This document shows positions 15,869 to 23,620 of a stretch of 64,000 nucleotides of DNA, piece after piece. The stretch is taken from the NCBI GenBank assembly GCA_007375645.1, contig VMER01000002.1, positions 1-64,000 of the forward strand. The letters are read 5' to 3'. The notes beneath the pieces are model-generated. The model was not told the origin of the DNA. It made no database searches and was given only the letters and a program-made list of their open reading frames with translations. This stretch comes from Parcubacteria group bacterium LiPW_15. GTDB lineage: Bacteria > Patescibacteria > Paceibacteria > UBA6257 > 2-01-FULL-56-20. Position numbers and translations under genes: made by a program. Every line of letters starts with the position of its first letter. Position 1 is the stretch's first letter.

Positions 15869-15906
15869 AACACAAAAAGAACCCCACACGGGGTTCTTTT
15901 TGTGTT
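15869..15906. terminator. terminator downstream of tRNA-Ser
   Basis: Perfect 17-bp stem AACACAAAAAGAACCCC / GGGGTTCTTTTTGTGTT with a 4-nt loop; symmetric and so active in both directions. It begins 4 nt after the tRNA 3' end. Confidence 0.9.
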
Positions 15907-15910
15907 GATG

Positions 15911-15995
15911 CGGAGGGGGAGAGATTCGAACTCTCGGTACCTTGCGGTACGCCACCTTTCCAAGATGGTGCACTAGACCACTATGCGACCCCTCC
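15911..15995 (-). tRNA. tRNA-Ser(GGA)
   Basis: Minus strand: acceptor GGAGGGG pairs CCCCTCC, discriminator G, D-arm with TAGTGGTCTAGTG, anticodon loop TTGGAAA (anticodon GGA), long class II variable arm closed by GTACC/GGTAC, T-arm GAGAG-TTCGAAT-CTCTC. About 85 nt. No CCA is encoded, so a nucleotidyltransferase must add it. Confidence 0.96.
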
Positions 15996-16080
15996 GTATT
16001 GTGGGTTGCAGTCCCCAAGGGTCTCGGTCACCTGTAAAATTTAAGCTAAATCCTAAAAATTTACAACTCGCGGAACAAAA

Positions 16081-16104
16081 GAAAAAGGGGCGCCTCAGCG
16101 CCCC
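16081..16104 (-). terminator. terminator whose loop contains the stop codon of the 64-aa gene
   Basis: Stem GGGGCGC (16087-16093) / GCGCCCC (16098-16104), loop CTCA, T-run on the minus strand. The TGA stop (16095-16097) of the upstream gene is inside the 4-nt loop. Confidence 0.85.
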
Positions 16105-16289
16105 GCCCATCCCCTCCACAGCCAGAAACCCAGCTTGAGCGGATCGGCCATTTCCGCGACGTTGTGCAGTCGGCCCATCGGCGCCAGCTGCTCGCCGTAA
16201 ACCGGGCACAGCTCGGTCTGGTCAGCCCGTTCGTTTCTCCCTGGCTTTTTCTCGCTCCCCGAAAACAACCACGGCGCTATCCTTTTCAT
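16095..16289 (-). CDS. 64-aa orphan protein, unknown
   Basis: Begins MKRIAPWLFSGSEKKPGRN behind AAAGGAG at ideal spacing. Basic, Trp/Leu-rich C-terminus (LKLGFWLWRGWAGR), no membrane helix. Own promoter (TAGACA-17-TAATCT) overlapping the 3' end of the TPM gene, and a terminator whose loop holds the stop codon. Nothing recognisable by family. The complete set of expression signals is the main evidence that it is a gene. Confidence 0.65.
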   Translation of the reverse strand: MKRIAPWLFSGSEKKPGRNERADQTELCPVYGEQLAPMGRLHNVAEMADPLKLGFWLWRGWAGR

Positions 16290-16312
16290 AAAACTCCTTT
16301 CAGGCTCCGATT

Positions 16313-16341
16313 AGATTATTCCCGAAAACGCTATTTGTCTA
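16313..16341 (-). promoter_or_regulatory. promoter of the 64-aa orphan gene
   Basis: Minus strand TAGACA, 17 nt, TAATCT; the -35 overlaps the TAG stop of the TPM-domain gene. Confidence 0.65.
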
Positions 16342-17262
16342 CCATCCCCCACTCGCGCCGCCTCCGCCGGAACGTCCCCCGCCAAAACCTCCGAATCCTC
16401 CACCACTGTGACTTCCTCCGCCAAATCCGCCGAATCCTCCGCCTCCGCCAAGCCACGGACCCTTCCCGCCACCAGCTTTCCATTTTTCATAGCCCTTAGA
16501 TGCGGCATAATCAAACAAGAGTCCGATTGGGGTTAAAAACACAATCGCAGCTATTGCGGCAATGAGAGACCCGAAAATCAGACCCAAAACACCGCCGCCC
16601 GCCGCGCCCAGCACTCCCCCAAGCCACCAGGATTTTGTGCGTCCCAAAGAGATTGCAAGTATTCGCAGGATCAGGAACGGAATGAAGATAAAGAGCCAGC
16701 CGGCGTTGGAAAATAAAAGCTTCATTATCCAAGAGTCTTTGAGGTTGTCGCCGTTCTCTGAAAATCGCGCTTCGCCTTTCGCGGCCAAAATAATATCGTC
16801 CACCGCCGAATTCAGCCCCTCATAATACTTCTCTGCCCTGAAGGCCGGGGTGATATCCTCGTTTATTATTTGCGAACTTTGTATATCGGTCAGCGCTCCT
16901 TCAAGTCCATAGCCGGTTTGAATGCGCGCCTTTCTGTCCTCCAAGGAAACAAGAACGAGCGCTCCGTTATCTGCTTTTACTTTCCCTATTTTCCAAGTAT
17001 CAAATATTTTTTGCGCGGCGTTCTCTATCGTGTCGCCGTCCAGAGACCTTATCGTCACCACCGCGATTTCTATCGTTGTCGTGGCGTTAAAATCGGCAAG
17101 TTTCGATTCCAGGGCGGATATCTCTTCCGTGCTCATCATTCCCGCAAAATCGCTCACAAATCCTGCTGGTTTTTCGGGAACAACAAAAGCCGCCCAAGTT
17201 GTGAGCGGCCATATTGCGACCGCCAGCAAAAATAAAGTTAATGCCTTAAGCGCGGTCTTCAT
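16339..17262 (-). CDS. TPM-domain (YgcG-like) exported membrane protein
   Basis: 307 aa. Signal peptide (ALTLFLLAVAIWPLTTWAA), then the TPM domain at 25-165 with VSDFAGMMSTEEISALESKL, EIAVVTIRSLDG and ARIQTGYGLEGALTD. Two membrane spans follow (about 185-205 and 215-245), then a Gly-rich tail (FGGFGGGSHSGGGF...). The family is often encoded beside LemA, as here, and may act on membrane protein quality control; activity is unproven. Only 11 nt from the LemA gene, so cotranscribed. Confidence 0.88.
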   Translation of the reverse strand: MKTALKALTLFLLAVAIWPLTTWAAFVVPEKPAGFVSDFAGMMSTEEISALESKLADFNATTTIEIAVVTIRSLDGDTIENAAQKIFDTWKIGKVKADNGALVLVSLEDRKARIQTGYGLEGALTDIQSSQIINEDITPAFRAEKYYEGLNSAVDDIILAAKGEARFSENGDNLKDSWIMKLLFSNAGWLFIFIPFLILRILAISLGRTKSWWLGGVLGAAGGGVLGLIFGSLIAAIAAIVFLTPIGLLFDYAASKGYEKWKAGGGKGPWLGGGGGFGGFGGGSHSGGGFGGFGGGRSGGGGASGGW

Positions 17263-17273
17263 CTTCGGTTAAG

Positions 17274-17828
17274 TTAGAAAGCAACCTTCGGAGCAGTTTC
17301 CGCTCCGGCGGCGGCTTTGAAAAGCTCTCTCGCGTCAAAGCCAAAAATGCTCGCGGCGATATTGGACGGGAATCTCTGAACTTTTACGTTCAAAACGCCC
17401 ACCGCATCGTTATAGCGCTGTCTCTCAACCGAGATACGATTCTCGGTCCCCTCAAGCTGGGTCATAAGATCACGAACGGTCGCGCCGGAAGTAAGTTGCG
17501 GATAATTTTCCATGACCACCAAGAGCCTGCCGAGCGCGCTTTCAACCTGGCTTGCAGCAGCAGCTTTTTCGTTCACACTCTGCGCTCCTGCATATCTGGT
17601 TCTCGCTTCGGATATCGCTCCGAACACATCTTTCTCTTGCTTCATTATCCCCTGCACGGAAGCAACCAGGTTCGGAATAAGGTCAAACCTTCTCTGAAAC
17701 TGCGATTCCACTTGCGCCCATTGAACATCCACTGCGGTGTTCAAAGAAACGAAACTGTTATAGCTCATCCAAGCGTATCCCCCGACCACTACAATTAGCG
17801 CGAGCACTATCCAAAGTGTTTTTTTCAT
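17274..17828 (-). CDS. lemA: LemA family protein
   Basis: 184 aa. N-terminal membrane anchor (LWIVLALIVVVGGYAWMSYNSFV) followed by the LemA helical domain with VDVQWAQVESQFQRRFDLIPNLVASVQG, SQVESALGRLLVVMENYPQL and the conserved TENRISVERQRYNDAV segment. Mostly periplasmic/outer face. Paired with the TPM-domain gene downstream. Leader about 27 nt after TATAAT. Confidence 0.92.
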   Translation of the reverse strand: MKKTLWIVLALIVVVGGYAWMSYNSFVSLNTAVDVQWAQVESQFQRRFDLIPNLVASVQGIMKQEKDVFGAISEARTRYAGAQSVNEKAAAASQVESALGRLLVVMENYPQLTSGATVRDLMTQLEGTENRISVERQRYNDAVGVLNVKVQRFPSNIAASIFGFDARELFKAAAGAETAPKVAF

Positions 17829-17877
17829 GGTTTTTTGTTGGTTTCTGATTTTCTAATTATACCTCAAAACGCTATTT

Positions 17878-19530
17878 TTAGTATCCTCCCATTTCCGGCA
17901 TTCCGCCCCCGCCGCTGCCAGATTCCTTTTTCGGGATCTCCGTGATTGCGGCCCCGATCATCAAATAATTGGCGGCAACGGATATTGCGTTCATAAGAGC
18001 AGTCTTTGTGACCTTCAAAGGGTCTATTATCCCGGCCTCCTTAAGATCACCGAATTTATTTTTTAGCGCATTGAACCCACGCCACATTTTTTCTTCGCCG
18101 GAAAGTTTGGCTTTTTCCCGCCTTAACTCATCGATCTTCCCCTCCGCGGATACCCCGCTGTTTTCAAGTATCGCCCGAAGCGGAGCCTCAAGCGCGTAGT
18201 TGATTATATTTTTTGCGGCTCGCACAACATCTTCATCGGACTTTTGTTCCGCGTGCTCCAATCGAACGTTGAAAAGCGCTATTCCTCCGCCGGGCACGAT
18301 TCCCTCTTCCATCGCGGCCCTGGTAGCGGAAACCGCATCTTCGACGCGTTGTTTGAGTTCCTTTTGTGCAGACTCAGTCGGCGCGCCGACTTTCAAAACT
18401 GCGACTCCGCCTTGAAGTTTTCCGAGACGCTCCTGAAGTTTTTCTTTATCAAAATCCGAATCGATTTTTTTGATCTGAGCCTTGAGTTGCGCCACCCTTT
18501 CTTCTATCGCGCTCTTGTTGCCGCGCCCTCCGACAATGGTCGTGTTGTCTTTGCTCGCCACCACCCGGTGCGCATGACCCAGATCATCCAAGGTCGCCGC
18601 ATCCAATTTTTTGCCAAGTTCCTCGGAAATAAATTCTCCGCCGGTAACGATAGCGATGTCCTGAAGCATCTCTTTCCGTCTGTCGCCGAAACCGGGAGCT
18701 TTGACCGCCAGCACGTTAAATACCCCCCTCAGTTTATTCAGAACCAAAGTTGTAAGCGCCTCCCCTTCGATCTCTTCCGCAACTATCAAAAGCTCTTTCT
18801 TCCCGCCCTGAACCATTTTTTCCAAAAGCGGCAATATCTCCTGAATCGAAGAAATCTTTCTGTCGGTCACGAGAACATATGGATCCTCGAGCGAGGCTTC
18901 CATCTTCTCCTGGTTCGTCACCATATATTGAGAAACATACCCGCGATCAAACTGCATTCCTTCCACCATTTCGTAGGAATTTCCGATAGTGTTGGAATCT
19001 TCGATCGTCACAACGCCCTCTTTTCCGATTTTTTCCATGACTTCGGCAATGAGCTTGCCGATCCCCGCGTCTTTCGCGGAAAGAGTTGCGACTTCTTCGA
19101 TTTTTTTGGTGTCGTTGATGATATCCTTCTGGGCCTCAAGCGACTTTATCACCTCCCGGCTCGCGGCCTTGAGCTCTTCGGCAAGCTGGATAACATTAAA
19201 ACCTTTTTCTTTTATTAACTTCTCTCCCTCGTCTATCATTGCGTGCGCCAGAACAACCGAAGTGGTGGTTCCGTCTCCAACATTGTCGTTGGTCTTGTCC
19301 GCCGCCTGTTTTATAAATTCCGCGCCGAGATTCTCGTATTTATCCTCGAGCTCTATTTCTTTAGCCACGGTCACGCCGTCAAAAGTAACTTGCGGTGCTC
19401 CGTATCCTTTTTCTATGACCACCGCGCGCCCGCGAGGACCCAAGGTCATACGCACCGCTTCCGCCAGCTTGTCGATTCCTTTTTTTAGCGCGACCCGCGC
19501 GTTTTCGTTGAATTTAAGTTCTTTCGCCAT
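17878..19530 (-). CDS. groL: chaperonin GroEL
   Basis: 550 aa, near standard length. MAKELKFNENARVALKKGIDKLAEAVRMTLGPRGRAVVIEK, the ATP motif DGTTTSVVLAHAMI, the apical LLIVAEEIEGEALTTLVLNKLRG and EEGIVPGGGIAL are all intact, and the C-terminus ends GGGGMPEMGGY, a Gly/Met tail of the usual kind. Forms the double-ring folding machine with GroES. Directly downstream of groS, 12 nt apart. Confidence 0.98.
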   Translation of the reverse strand: MAKELKFNENARVALKKGIDKLAEAVRMTLGPRGRAVVIEKGYGAPQVTFDGVTVAKEIELEDKYENLGAEFIKQAADKTNDNVGDGTTTSVVLAHAMIDEGEKLIKEKGFNVIQLAEELKAASREVIKSLEAQKDIINDTKKIEEVATLSAKDAGIGKLIAEVMEKIGKEGVVTIEDSNTIGNSYEMVEGMQFDRGYVSQYMVTNQEKMEASLEDPYVLVTDRKISSIQEILPLLEKMVQGGKKELLIVAEEIEGEALTTLVLNKLRGVFNVLAVKAPGFGDRRKEMLQDIAIVTGGEFISEELGKKLDAATLDDLGHAHRVVASKDNTTIVGGRGNKSAIEERVAQLKAQIKKIDSDFDKEKLQERLGKLQGGVAVLKVGAPTESAQKELKQRVEDAVSATRAAMEEGIVPGGGIALFNVRLEHAEQKSDEDVVRAAKNIINYALEAPLRAILENSGVSAEGKIDELRREKAKLSGEEKMWRGFNALKNKFGDLKEAGIIDPLKVTKTALMNAISVAANYLMIGAAITEIPKKESGSGGGGMPEMGGY

Positions 19531-19542
19531 AGTTGTAAATTT

Positions 19543-19833
19543 TTATTCGATTACTGCCAGCACATCGTCCTCATCTCCGACCAAATATTTTTTTCCTTCA
19601 ACCTCGACTTCGTCCGGTCCGTATTTTTTAAAAAGAACCTTGTCCCCGGTCTTTACGGACATCGGCGTTCTTTCGCCTTTCTCGTTAAGCTTCCCGGGAC
19701 CGACTGCGACGACCGTCCCCATAACCGGCTTTTCCTTCTCGGCCGTCTCCGGCAAAACTATACCCGACTTAGTGGTCTTCTCTTCGGAAAACGTTTCAAT
19801 AAATAAATGATTTGATAAAGGTTTTAATGTCAT
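19543..19833 (-). CDS. groS: co-chaperonin GroES
   Basis: 96 aa. Starts MTLKPLSNHLFIE, contains the mobile loop with TKSGIVLPETAEKEKP, GTVVAVGPGKLN and KTGDKVLFKKYGPDEVEVEGKKYLVGDEDDVLAVIE. Caps the GroEL ring. First gene of the groSL operon; no CIRCE operator is visible upstream. Confidence 0.97.
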   Translation of the reverse strand: MTLKPLSNHLFIETFSEEKTTKSGIVLPETAEKEKPVMGTVVAVGPGKLNEKGERTPMSVKTGDKVLFKKYGPDEVEVEGKKYLVGDEDDVLAVIE

Positions 19834-19888
19834 TAGTTATAAGTTTTTGGTTAATGGTTGCCTTGGCAATCCCGACCTTCGCCTGCTA

Positions 19889-19917
19889 ATGATAGTCGCA
19901 GTTTTTTTTAAAGGCAA
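19889..19917 (-). promoter_or_regulatory. promoter of groSL
   Basis: Minus strand TTGCCT, 17 nt including an A8 run, TATCAT. About 50 nt of leader follow, with a small TTGCC/GGCAA hairpin. Confidence 0.55.
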
Positions 19918-19945
19918 GCGGGCAGGAAGCCGGAATGCTAATGTC

Positions 19946-19974
19946 CAAAAAGCCCCGCCGGATGGCGGGGCTTT
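19946..19974 (-). terminator. terminator after thioredoxin reductase
   Basis: AAAGCCCCGCC / GGCGGGGCTTT stem with 4-nt loop and minus-strand T-run, 12 nt past the trxB stop. Confidence 0.9.
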
Positions 19975-19985
19975 GAGTGCGCAGA

Positions 19986-20906
19986 TCAACGCCTTATCAA
20001 CTTATCGTAGATATTTAAGACCGCTTTTATAGCATCGCCCGCGGATGTGTTGTTCTGCTTATATAGAACGTCTGATACGTCGCCAGCGGCCCAAATGCCG
20101 GGGTTAGAGGTAGCCTGCGTCCTCGGATCTGCCACGACCTCGCCTTTCTCGTTGATATCCGCCAAACCTTTTACTATCTCGGAATTCGGGACGGCGCCGA
20201 TTTCCACAAATACGCCTTCGATCTTAAGCTCCCTGGATTCGTTGGTCGGCCGGTCTTTGTATCGCAAGCCGGTCACGAAATCACCGCCCAAAATCTCTTC
20301 CGCGTCCGCTTGGGTTATCGTCTCAACCCTCGAGTCCGACTTAACTTTCTCGAGCGTCACCGGATCTCCCTTCGGCGCATCGGAGCGAACTATCAGATAT
20401 ATTTTTTTTGCGTATGGGAAAAGATCTATAACCGCCTCAAGTCCGGCGTTGCCTCCGCCGATCACTGCGACCTCCTTATCCTTAAAAAGCGGTGCGTCGC
20501 AGATGGAACAAAATACCACGCCCTTGCCGTCATATTTATCCTCGCCCGGGATTCCGAGGCGTTTCCGCCGGCTTCCCGAAGCAAGCAAAATATATTTCGT
20601 TTCGAAACTTTTCCCGCCGCCTGTCGCTACTTTGAATCCGCCGCTTATCGGCTCAACCTTCTCCACGCGCTCGCCTTCTTCTATTTCAATACTGCCGTCA
20701 AACGAGCGAAGATGATTCTCCATGGATTTCGCGAGATCGTAGCCGGAGATCGATGGCGTCCCTATCCAGTTCTGGATATCGGCCGAAACCACGGATTGTC
20801 CGCCGAAACTTTCAACGATTATTAATGATTTTATTTTTTTTCGCGCAGCATATACCCCCGCGGATACTCCCGCTGGCCCGCCGCCGATAATGATCAGGTC
20901 ATACAT
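19986..20906 (-). CDS. trxB: thioredoxin reductase
   Basis: 306 aa. FAD motif IIGGGPAGVSAGVYAARKK at the N-terminus, redox CSICDAPLF at about 135-139 (CxxC), NADPH motif VAVIGGGNAGLEA, and the C-terminal FAD motif GIWAAGDVSD. Reduces thioredoxin or glutaredoxin-like proteins with NADPH. In an operon with a DsbA-like protein and a small SPW-like membrane protein, so the block covers both cytosolic and exported thiol chemistry. Confidence 0.94.
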   Translation of the reverse strand: MYDLIIIGGGPAGVSAGVYAARKKIKSLIIVESFGGQSVVSADIQNWIGTPSISGYDLAKSMENHLRSFDGSIEIEEGERVEKVEPISGGFKVATGGGKSFETKYILLASGSRRKRLGIPGEDKYDGKGVVFCSICDAPLFKDKEVAVIGGGNAGLEAVIDLFPYAKKIYLIVRSDAPKGDPVTLEKVKSDSRVETITQADAEEILGGDFVTGLRYKDRPTNESRELKIEGVFVEIGAVPNSEIVKGLADINEKGEVVADPRTQATSNPGIWAAGDVSDVLYKQNNTSAGDAIKAVLNIYDKLIRR

Positions 20907-20911
20907 CTTGT

Positions 20912-21091
20912 TCAGTTAATGTTTTTGTTCTCGTCTTTTTCCGCGAACAATTCCCAGCCGAAAGTTATCGCCAACACGAGTCCCGCAAGCACCGAACTCC
21001 ACTTGGCAAGCGATATTCCTCCGAAACCCAAAAGCCAAGGAGCGACAACGAGCCAGACGCCAAGGCCGAAAGCTAACCAGGAAGAATTCAT
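20912..21091 (-). CDS. 59-aa SPW-repeat-like membrane protein
   Basis: Translated from ATG 21091 to TGA 20912-20914: MNSSWLAFGLGVWLVVAPW then LLGFGGISLAKWSSVLAGLV and a charged tail ending KDENKNIN. Two hydrophobic helices each with the W...P/W pattern of SPW-motif proteins, which are small integral membrane proteins of unknown function. Stop 5 nt before trxB and start 20 nt after the DsbA-like stop, so it is the middle gene of that operon. Confidence 0.72.
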   Translation of the reverse strand: MNSSWLAFGLGVWLVVAPWLLGFGGISLAKWSSVLAGLVLAITFGWELFAEKDENKNIN

Positions 21092-21111
21092 TTTTTATTT
21101 TTCGGACGAAA

Positions 21112-21840
21112 TTAATTTGCGAGGGCCTTGTCGATCGCCTGCAAGATCAAAGCTGTGTTCGCGCCGGCGCTCCCGCCGGTCGCAGTTACTACCATTTTTC
21201 CGTTCACGAAGGTGGTTGGGGTGGAATTCACTCCCAAAGCCTGCGCATCGGAAACCACCTTGGAAACCACGCTCGCGTATTTATTGGAATCGATGCAGGA
21301 ACCGAATTTGGCGGTGTCCAGACCGACATCCTTGGCAAGCTTCATAAACAGGGTTTTGTTAAGATTGCCGTTTCCTTCCTTGCCGTCCGCATTTTCCGCA
21401 ATATAAAGCGCATCATGATAGGCCCAGAACTTTCCCTGGTCCTTAGCGCACTCTGCTGCTTCCGCCGCAGCCGTGGATTCCGGCCCCAGGAATGCAAAAT
21501 CTCTGTAAACCATTTTTACCTTTCCGGTTTTAATATATTGATCGCGAATCTGGGATACCGTGTCGGTGAACAGCCTTCCGCAAAACGGGCACTGGAAGTC
21601 CGCATACTCCACAACCATGACCGGTGCGTTCGGCTCACCCATCAACACATCTCTGTCGCTAAGCTTCATCACGTCCGCAGCCAGAACCCCGCCCGCTCCC
21701 TGATCCTGTGGAATGTTCCCTCCCGCAAGCTGACCGTTCACGCCTCCGCTCTTCACTAAATAAATTATTGAACCCGAGATCATCACTGCTGCGATTAAAA
21801 TACTTACTGGCAAAAGCCAATCTCTTTTTGTTTTATCCAT
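21112..21840 (-). CDS. membrane-anchored DsbA-like thiol-disulfide oxidoreductase
   Basis: 242 aa. N-terminal span (LLPVSILIAAVMISGSIIYLV), then a thioredoxin fold with an inserted helical domain: VVEYADFQCPFCGRLF gives the CPFC active site, VYRDFAFLGPESTAAAEAAECAKDQGKFWAYHDALY is the typical DsbA/BdbD insert, and GVNSTPTTFVNGKMV supplies the cis-Pro. It acts outside the membrane to make or fix disulfides. TTGACA-16-TAGAAT lies with the -10 only 7 nt before the ATG (leaderless). Confidence 0.9.
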   Translation of the reverse strand: MDKTKRDWLLPVSILIAAVMISGSIIYLVKSGGVNGQLAGGNIPQDQGAGGVLAADVMKLSDRDVLMGEPNAPVMVVEYADFQCPFCGRLFTDTVSQIRDQYIKTGKVKMVYRDFAFLGPESTAAAEAAECAKDQGKFWAYHDALYIAENADGKEGNGNLNKTLFMKLAKDVGLDTAKFGSCIDSNKYASVVSKVVSDAQALGVNSTPTTFVNGKMVVTATGGSAGANTALILQAIDKALAN

Positions 21841-21847
21841 ACACCTA

Positions 21848-21875
21848 ATTCTAAGTTGTGAACCTCAAATGTCAA
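21848..21875 (-). promoter_or_regulatory. promoter of the dsbA-like/SPW/trxB operon (leaderless)
   Basis: Minus strand TTGACA, 16 nt, TAGAAT; ATG starts 7 nt after the -10, so transcription should begin at or next to the start codon. Confidence 0.75.
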
Positions 21876-21880
21876 AATAC

Positions 21881-21908
21881 GAAAAAAGGGAGGCCTACCC
21901 GGCCTCCC
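21881..21908 (-). terminator. terminator with the stop codon at the stem/loop junction
   Basis: GGGAGGCC (21888-21895) / GGCCTCCC (21901-21908), loop TACCC, minus-strand T6. The TAG stop of the 94-aa gene (21895-21897) lies at the loop edge. Confidence 0.88.
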
Positions 21909-22179
21909 TGTGCTGAGACTGCCCCTTTTTTGTTTTTCCGCGCGCGGTGGCCAGGAACTTCTTTGCCGCCGCAGGCTTAGCCACGAAATAGACGATGATG
22001 ACCGCGGGCTGGCCAAGGAACACCGGACCGAGAAAGAGGAATGTTGCGATTGGCGCCCCCAGCCAAAACGCCTTCGGCCACTCCTTCTTGAGGTACTTGC
22101 CATCGGCCCACATTTCCCCGAAAAGCTCCTTCACTGCGGCGAGATAGTTCTTTCGAGCCTCTGCAATCCGCTTTTTCAC
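21895..22179 (-). CDS. 94-aa membrane protein, unknown (orphan module)
   Basis: GTG start at 22179 behind GGGAGGG. Basic N-terminus (KKRIAEARKNYLAAVKELFGEMW), one or two membrane helices (FWLGAPIATFLFLGPVFLGQPAVIIVYFVA), basic C-terminus with KTKKGQSQHREAG. Promoter CTGTCT-17-TATAAA and a terminator overlapping the stop codon. No family recognised. Confidence 0.68.
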   Translation of the reverse strand: MKKRIAEARKNYLAAVKELFGEMWADGKYLKKEWPKAFWLGAPIATFLFLGPVFLGQPAVIIVYFVAKPAAAKKFLATARGKTKKGQSQHREAG

Positions 22180-22216
22180 AAACCACCCTCCCTGCGCAAA
22201 TTTAGGTCCTGCCCAA

Positions 22217-22245
22217 TTTATAGCATATTTTTAGATTTTAGACAG
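22217..22245 (-). promoter_or_regulatory. promoter of the 94-aa orphan gene
   Basis: Minus strand CTGTCT, 17 nt, TATAAA. Confidence 0.55.
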
Positions 22246-22306
22246 GAACCATCCGCAGATGTTCGCCCCTGGAAAATCTCTTAAGTTCCGCATAAAATGA
22301 TGGTTA

Positions 22307-23620
22307 ATGTCCAGATTAAAGAAAACCGCCCTTTTCCTCGGAGACGTGGCTGTTTTATACGCGTCTTTGGCCGCAACACTCTTCATCCGCTATCGGGGCG
22401 AGGATCTTTCCGGCTACTTCAATACCCATCTTTTACCGTTTTCGCTTATTTTTGTAGTGTGGCTCGCCGTTCTTTACGTCGGCGATCTTTACAAACATTC
22501 CGCCTTCAGGAGCCGCGGAGCTCTTTTCAGTTCGCTTTTCAGTTCGGTTTTTATCGCGGGCGTTGCTTCGGTCATCATTTTCTATATCTTCGGCGGCTTT
22601 TTTGAATTAACGCCTAAAACCAATCTGGCAATATTTTCTATCGTATTTTTGGCACTCGATTATCTCATGCGCAGCGCATTCCTCGGGATCTTCCGTTCCG
22701 GCGCGACGAATATAGTTGTCCTGGGAGATTCTCCCCTCATCAAGGAAGCCGTGGCCGGACTTGAAGACAATCCGCAGGCGGGCTACAAAGTCATCCGTTG
22801 GTTCGGCAATTTTGACGAAGGCTCCCTTCCGTCTTTGGGCGAGATAATTAGGTCCGGACGCGCGGAACTTGTCGTGATCCAGCCGAAGCTGGTCGCCGAT
22901 CCGAAAGTTATCGGCGCTCTTTATGATCTCCTTCCCCTCGGAGTCAACTTAATGAATTTCTCGGATTTTTATGAAACTATTTTTGAGAAAGTGCCGCTTG
23001 AAGAAGTCGAAGAGGGATGGTTCGTGGAGCATATCGCTCCGCGACATCCGATATACGATCGCTTTAAACGCCTCACGGACATAATATTTGCGTCCATTGG
23101 CGGCCTCATCCTCCTTCCATTATTCGTCCTGATAGCTGTCGCCATAAAACTAACTTCGCGCGGACCGCTTATTTATAAACAAGAGCGCATTGGTAGGGGC
23201 GGCAGAAAATTCACGCTCTATAAATTCCGGAGTATGACCGACGGCCACGCGGGCCCCCTTTGGACGGAGAAAAACGATTCGCGCATCACCAAGCTCGGCC
23301 GCGTTCTCCGCTTCACCCACCTGGATGAAATTCCCCAGCTCTTTAATGTTCTGAGGGGAGACATTTCCATTGTCGGCCCGAGACCCGAGGCGGTAGGTCT
23401 CGCGGAAAAATATTCCGAGTTCCCCTATTATGAAATACGCCACATCCTGCCGCCAGGCTTGACCGGCTGGGCCCAGACGCACTTCCGCCCGAGCGCATCC
23501 ATGGCGGAAGCCTGGGAAAAACTCCGCTTTGATATTTATTACGTAAAAAACCGCTCATTCGTTTTGGATTTCCTTATAATCTTAAAAACGCTTAAGTACT
23601 TCTTCGCGAATCACGACTAA
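22307..23620 (+). CDS. polyprenyl-phosphate sugar-1-phosphate transferase (initiating transferase)
   Basis: 437 aa. Four N-terminal membrane spans, a CoA-binding-like middle (GATNIVVLGDSPLIKEAVAGL), a fifth span, and the catalytic bacterial-sugar-transferase domain: KRLTDIIFASIGGL, GPLIYKQERIGRGGRKFTLYKFRSM, PQLFNVLRGDISIVGPRPE. Transfers the first sugar phosphate onto undecaprenyl phosphate and so starts the glycan assembled by the following locus. ATG lies 8 nt after TAAAAT. The next gene starts within its stop codon. Confidence 0.92.
   Translation: MSRLKKTALFLGDVAVLYASLAATLFIRYRGEDLSGYFNTHLLPFSLIFVVWLAVLYVGDLYKHSAFRSRGALFSSLFSSVFIAGVASVIIFYIFGGFFELTPKTNLAIFSIVFLALDYLMRSAFLGIFRSGATNIVVLGDSPLIKEAVAGLEDNPQAGYKVIRWFGNFDEGSLPSLGEIIRSGRAELVVIQPKLVADPKVIGALYDLLPLGVNLMNFSDFYETIFEKVPLEEVEEGWFVEHIAPRHPIYDRFKRLTDIIFASIGGLILLPLFVLIAVAIKLTSRGPLIYKQERIGRGGRKFTLYKFRSMTDGHAGPLWTEKNDSRITKLGRVLRFTHLDEIPQLFNVLRGDISIVGPRPEAVGLAEKYSEFPYYEIRHILPPGLTGWAQTHFRPSASMAEAWEKLRFDIYYVKNRSFVLDFLIILKTLKYFFANHD

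Noticed and set aside
15559..16044. 161-aa plus-strand frame
   Set aside because: Runs through two terminators and antisense to tRNA-Ser; its GERFELSVPCG segment is simply the tRNA read backwards.
18244..19810. Long plus-strand frames (324 aa and 273 aa) over the groSL operon
   Set aside because: Shadows of GroEL and GroES, whose protein sequences are unambiguous on the minus strand.
19834..19985. CIRCE (HrcA) operator before groSL
   Set aside because: No TTAGCACTC-N9-GAGTGCTAA; only TTAGCA is present without its partner.
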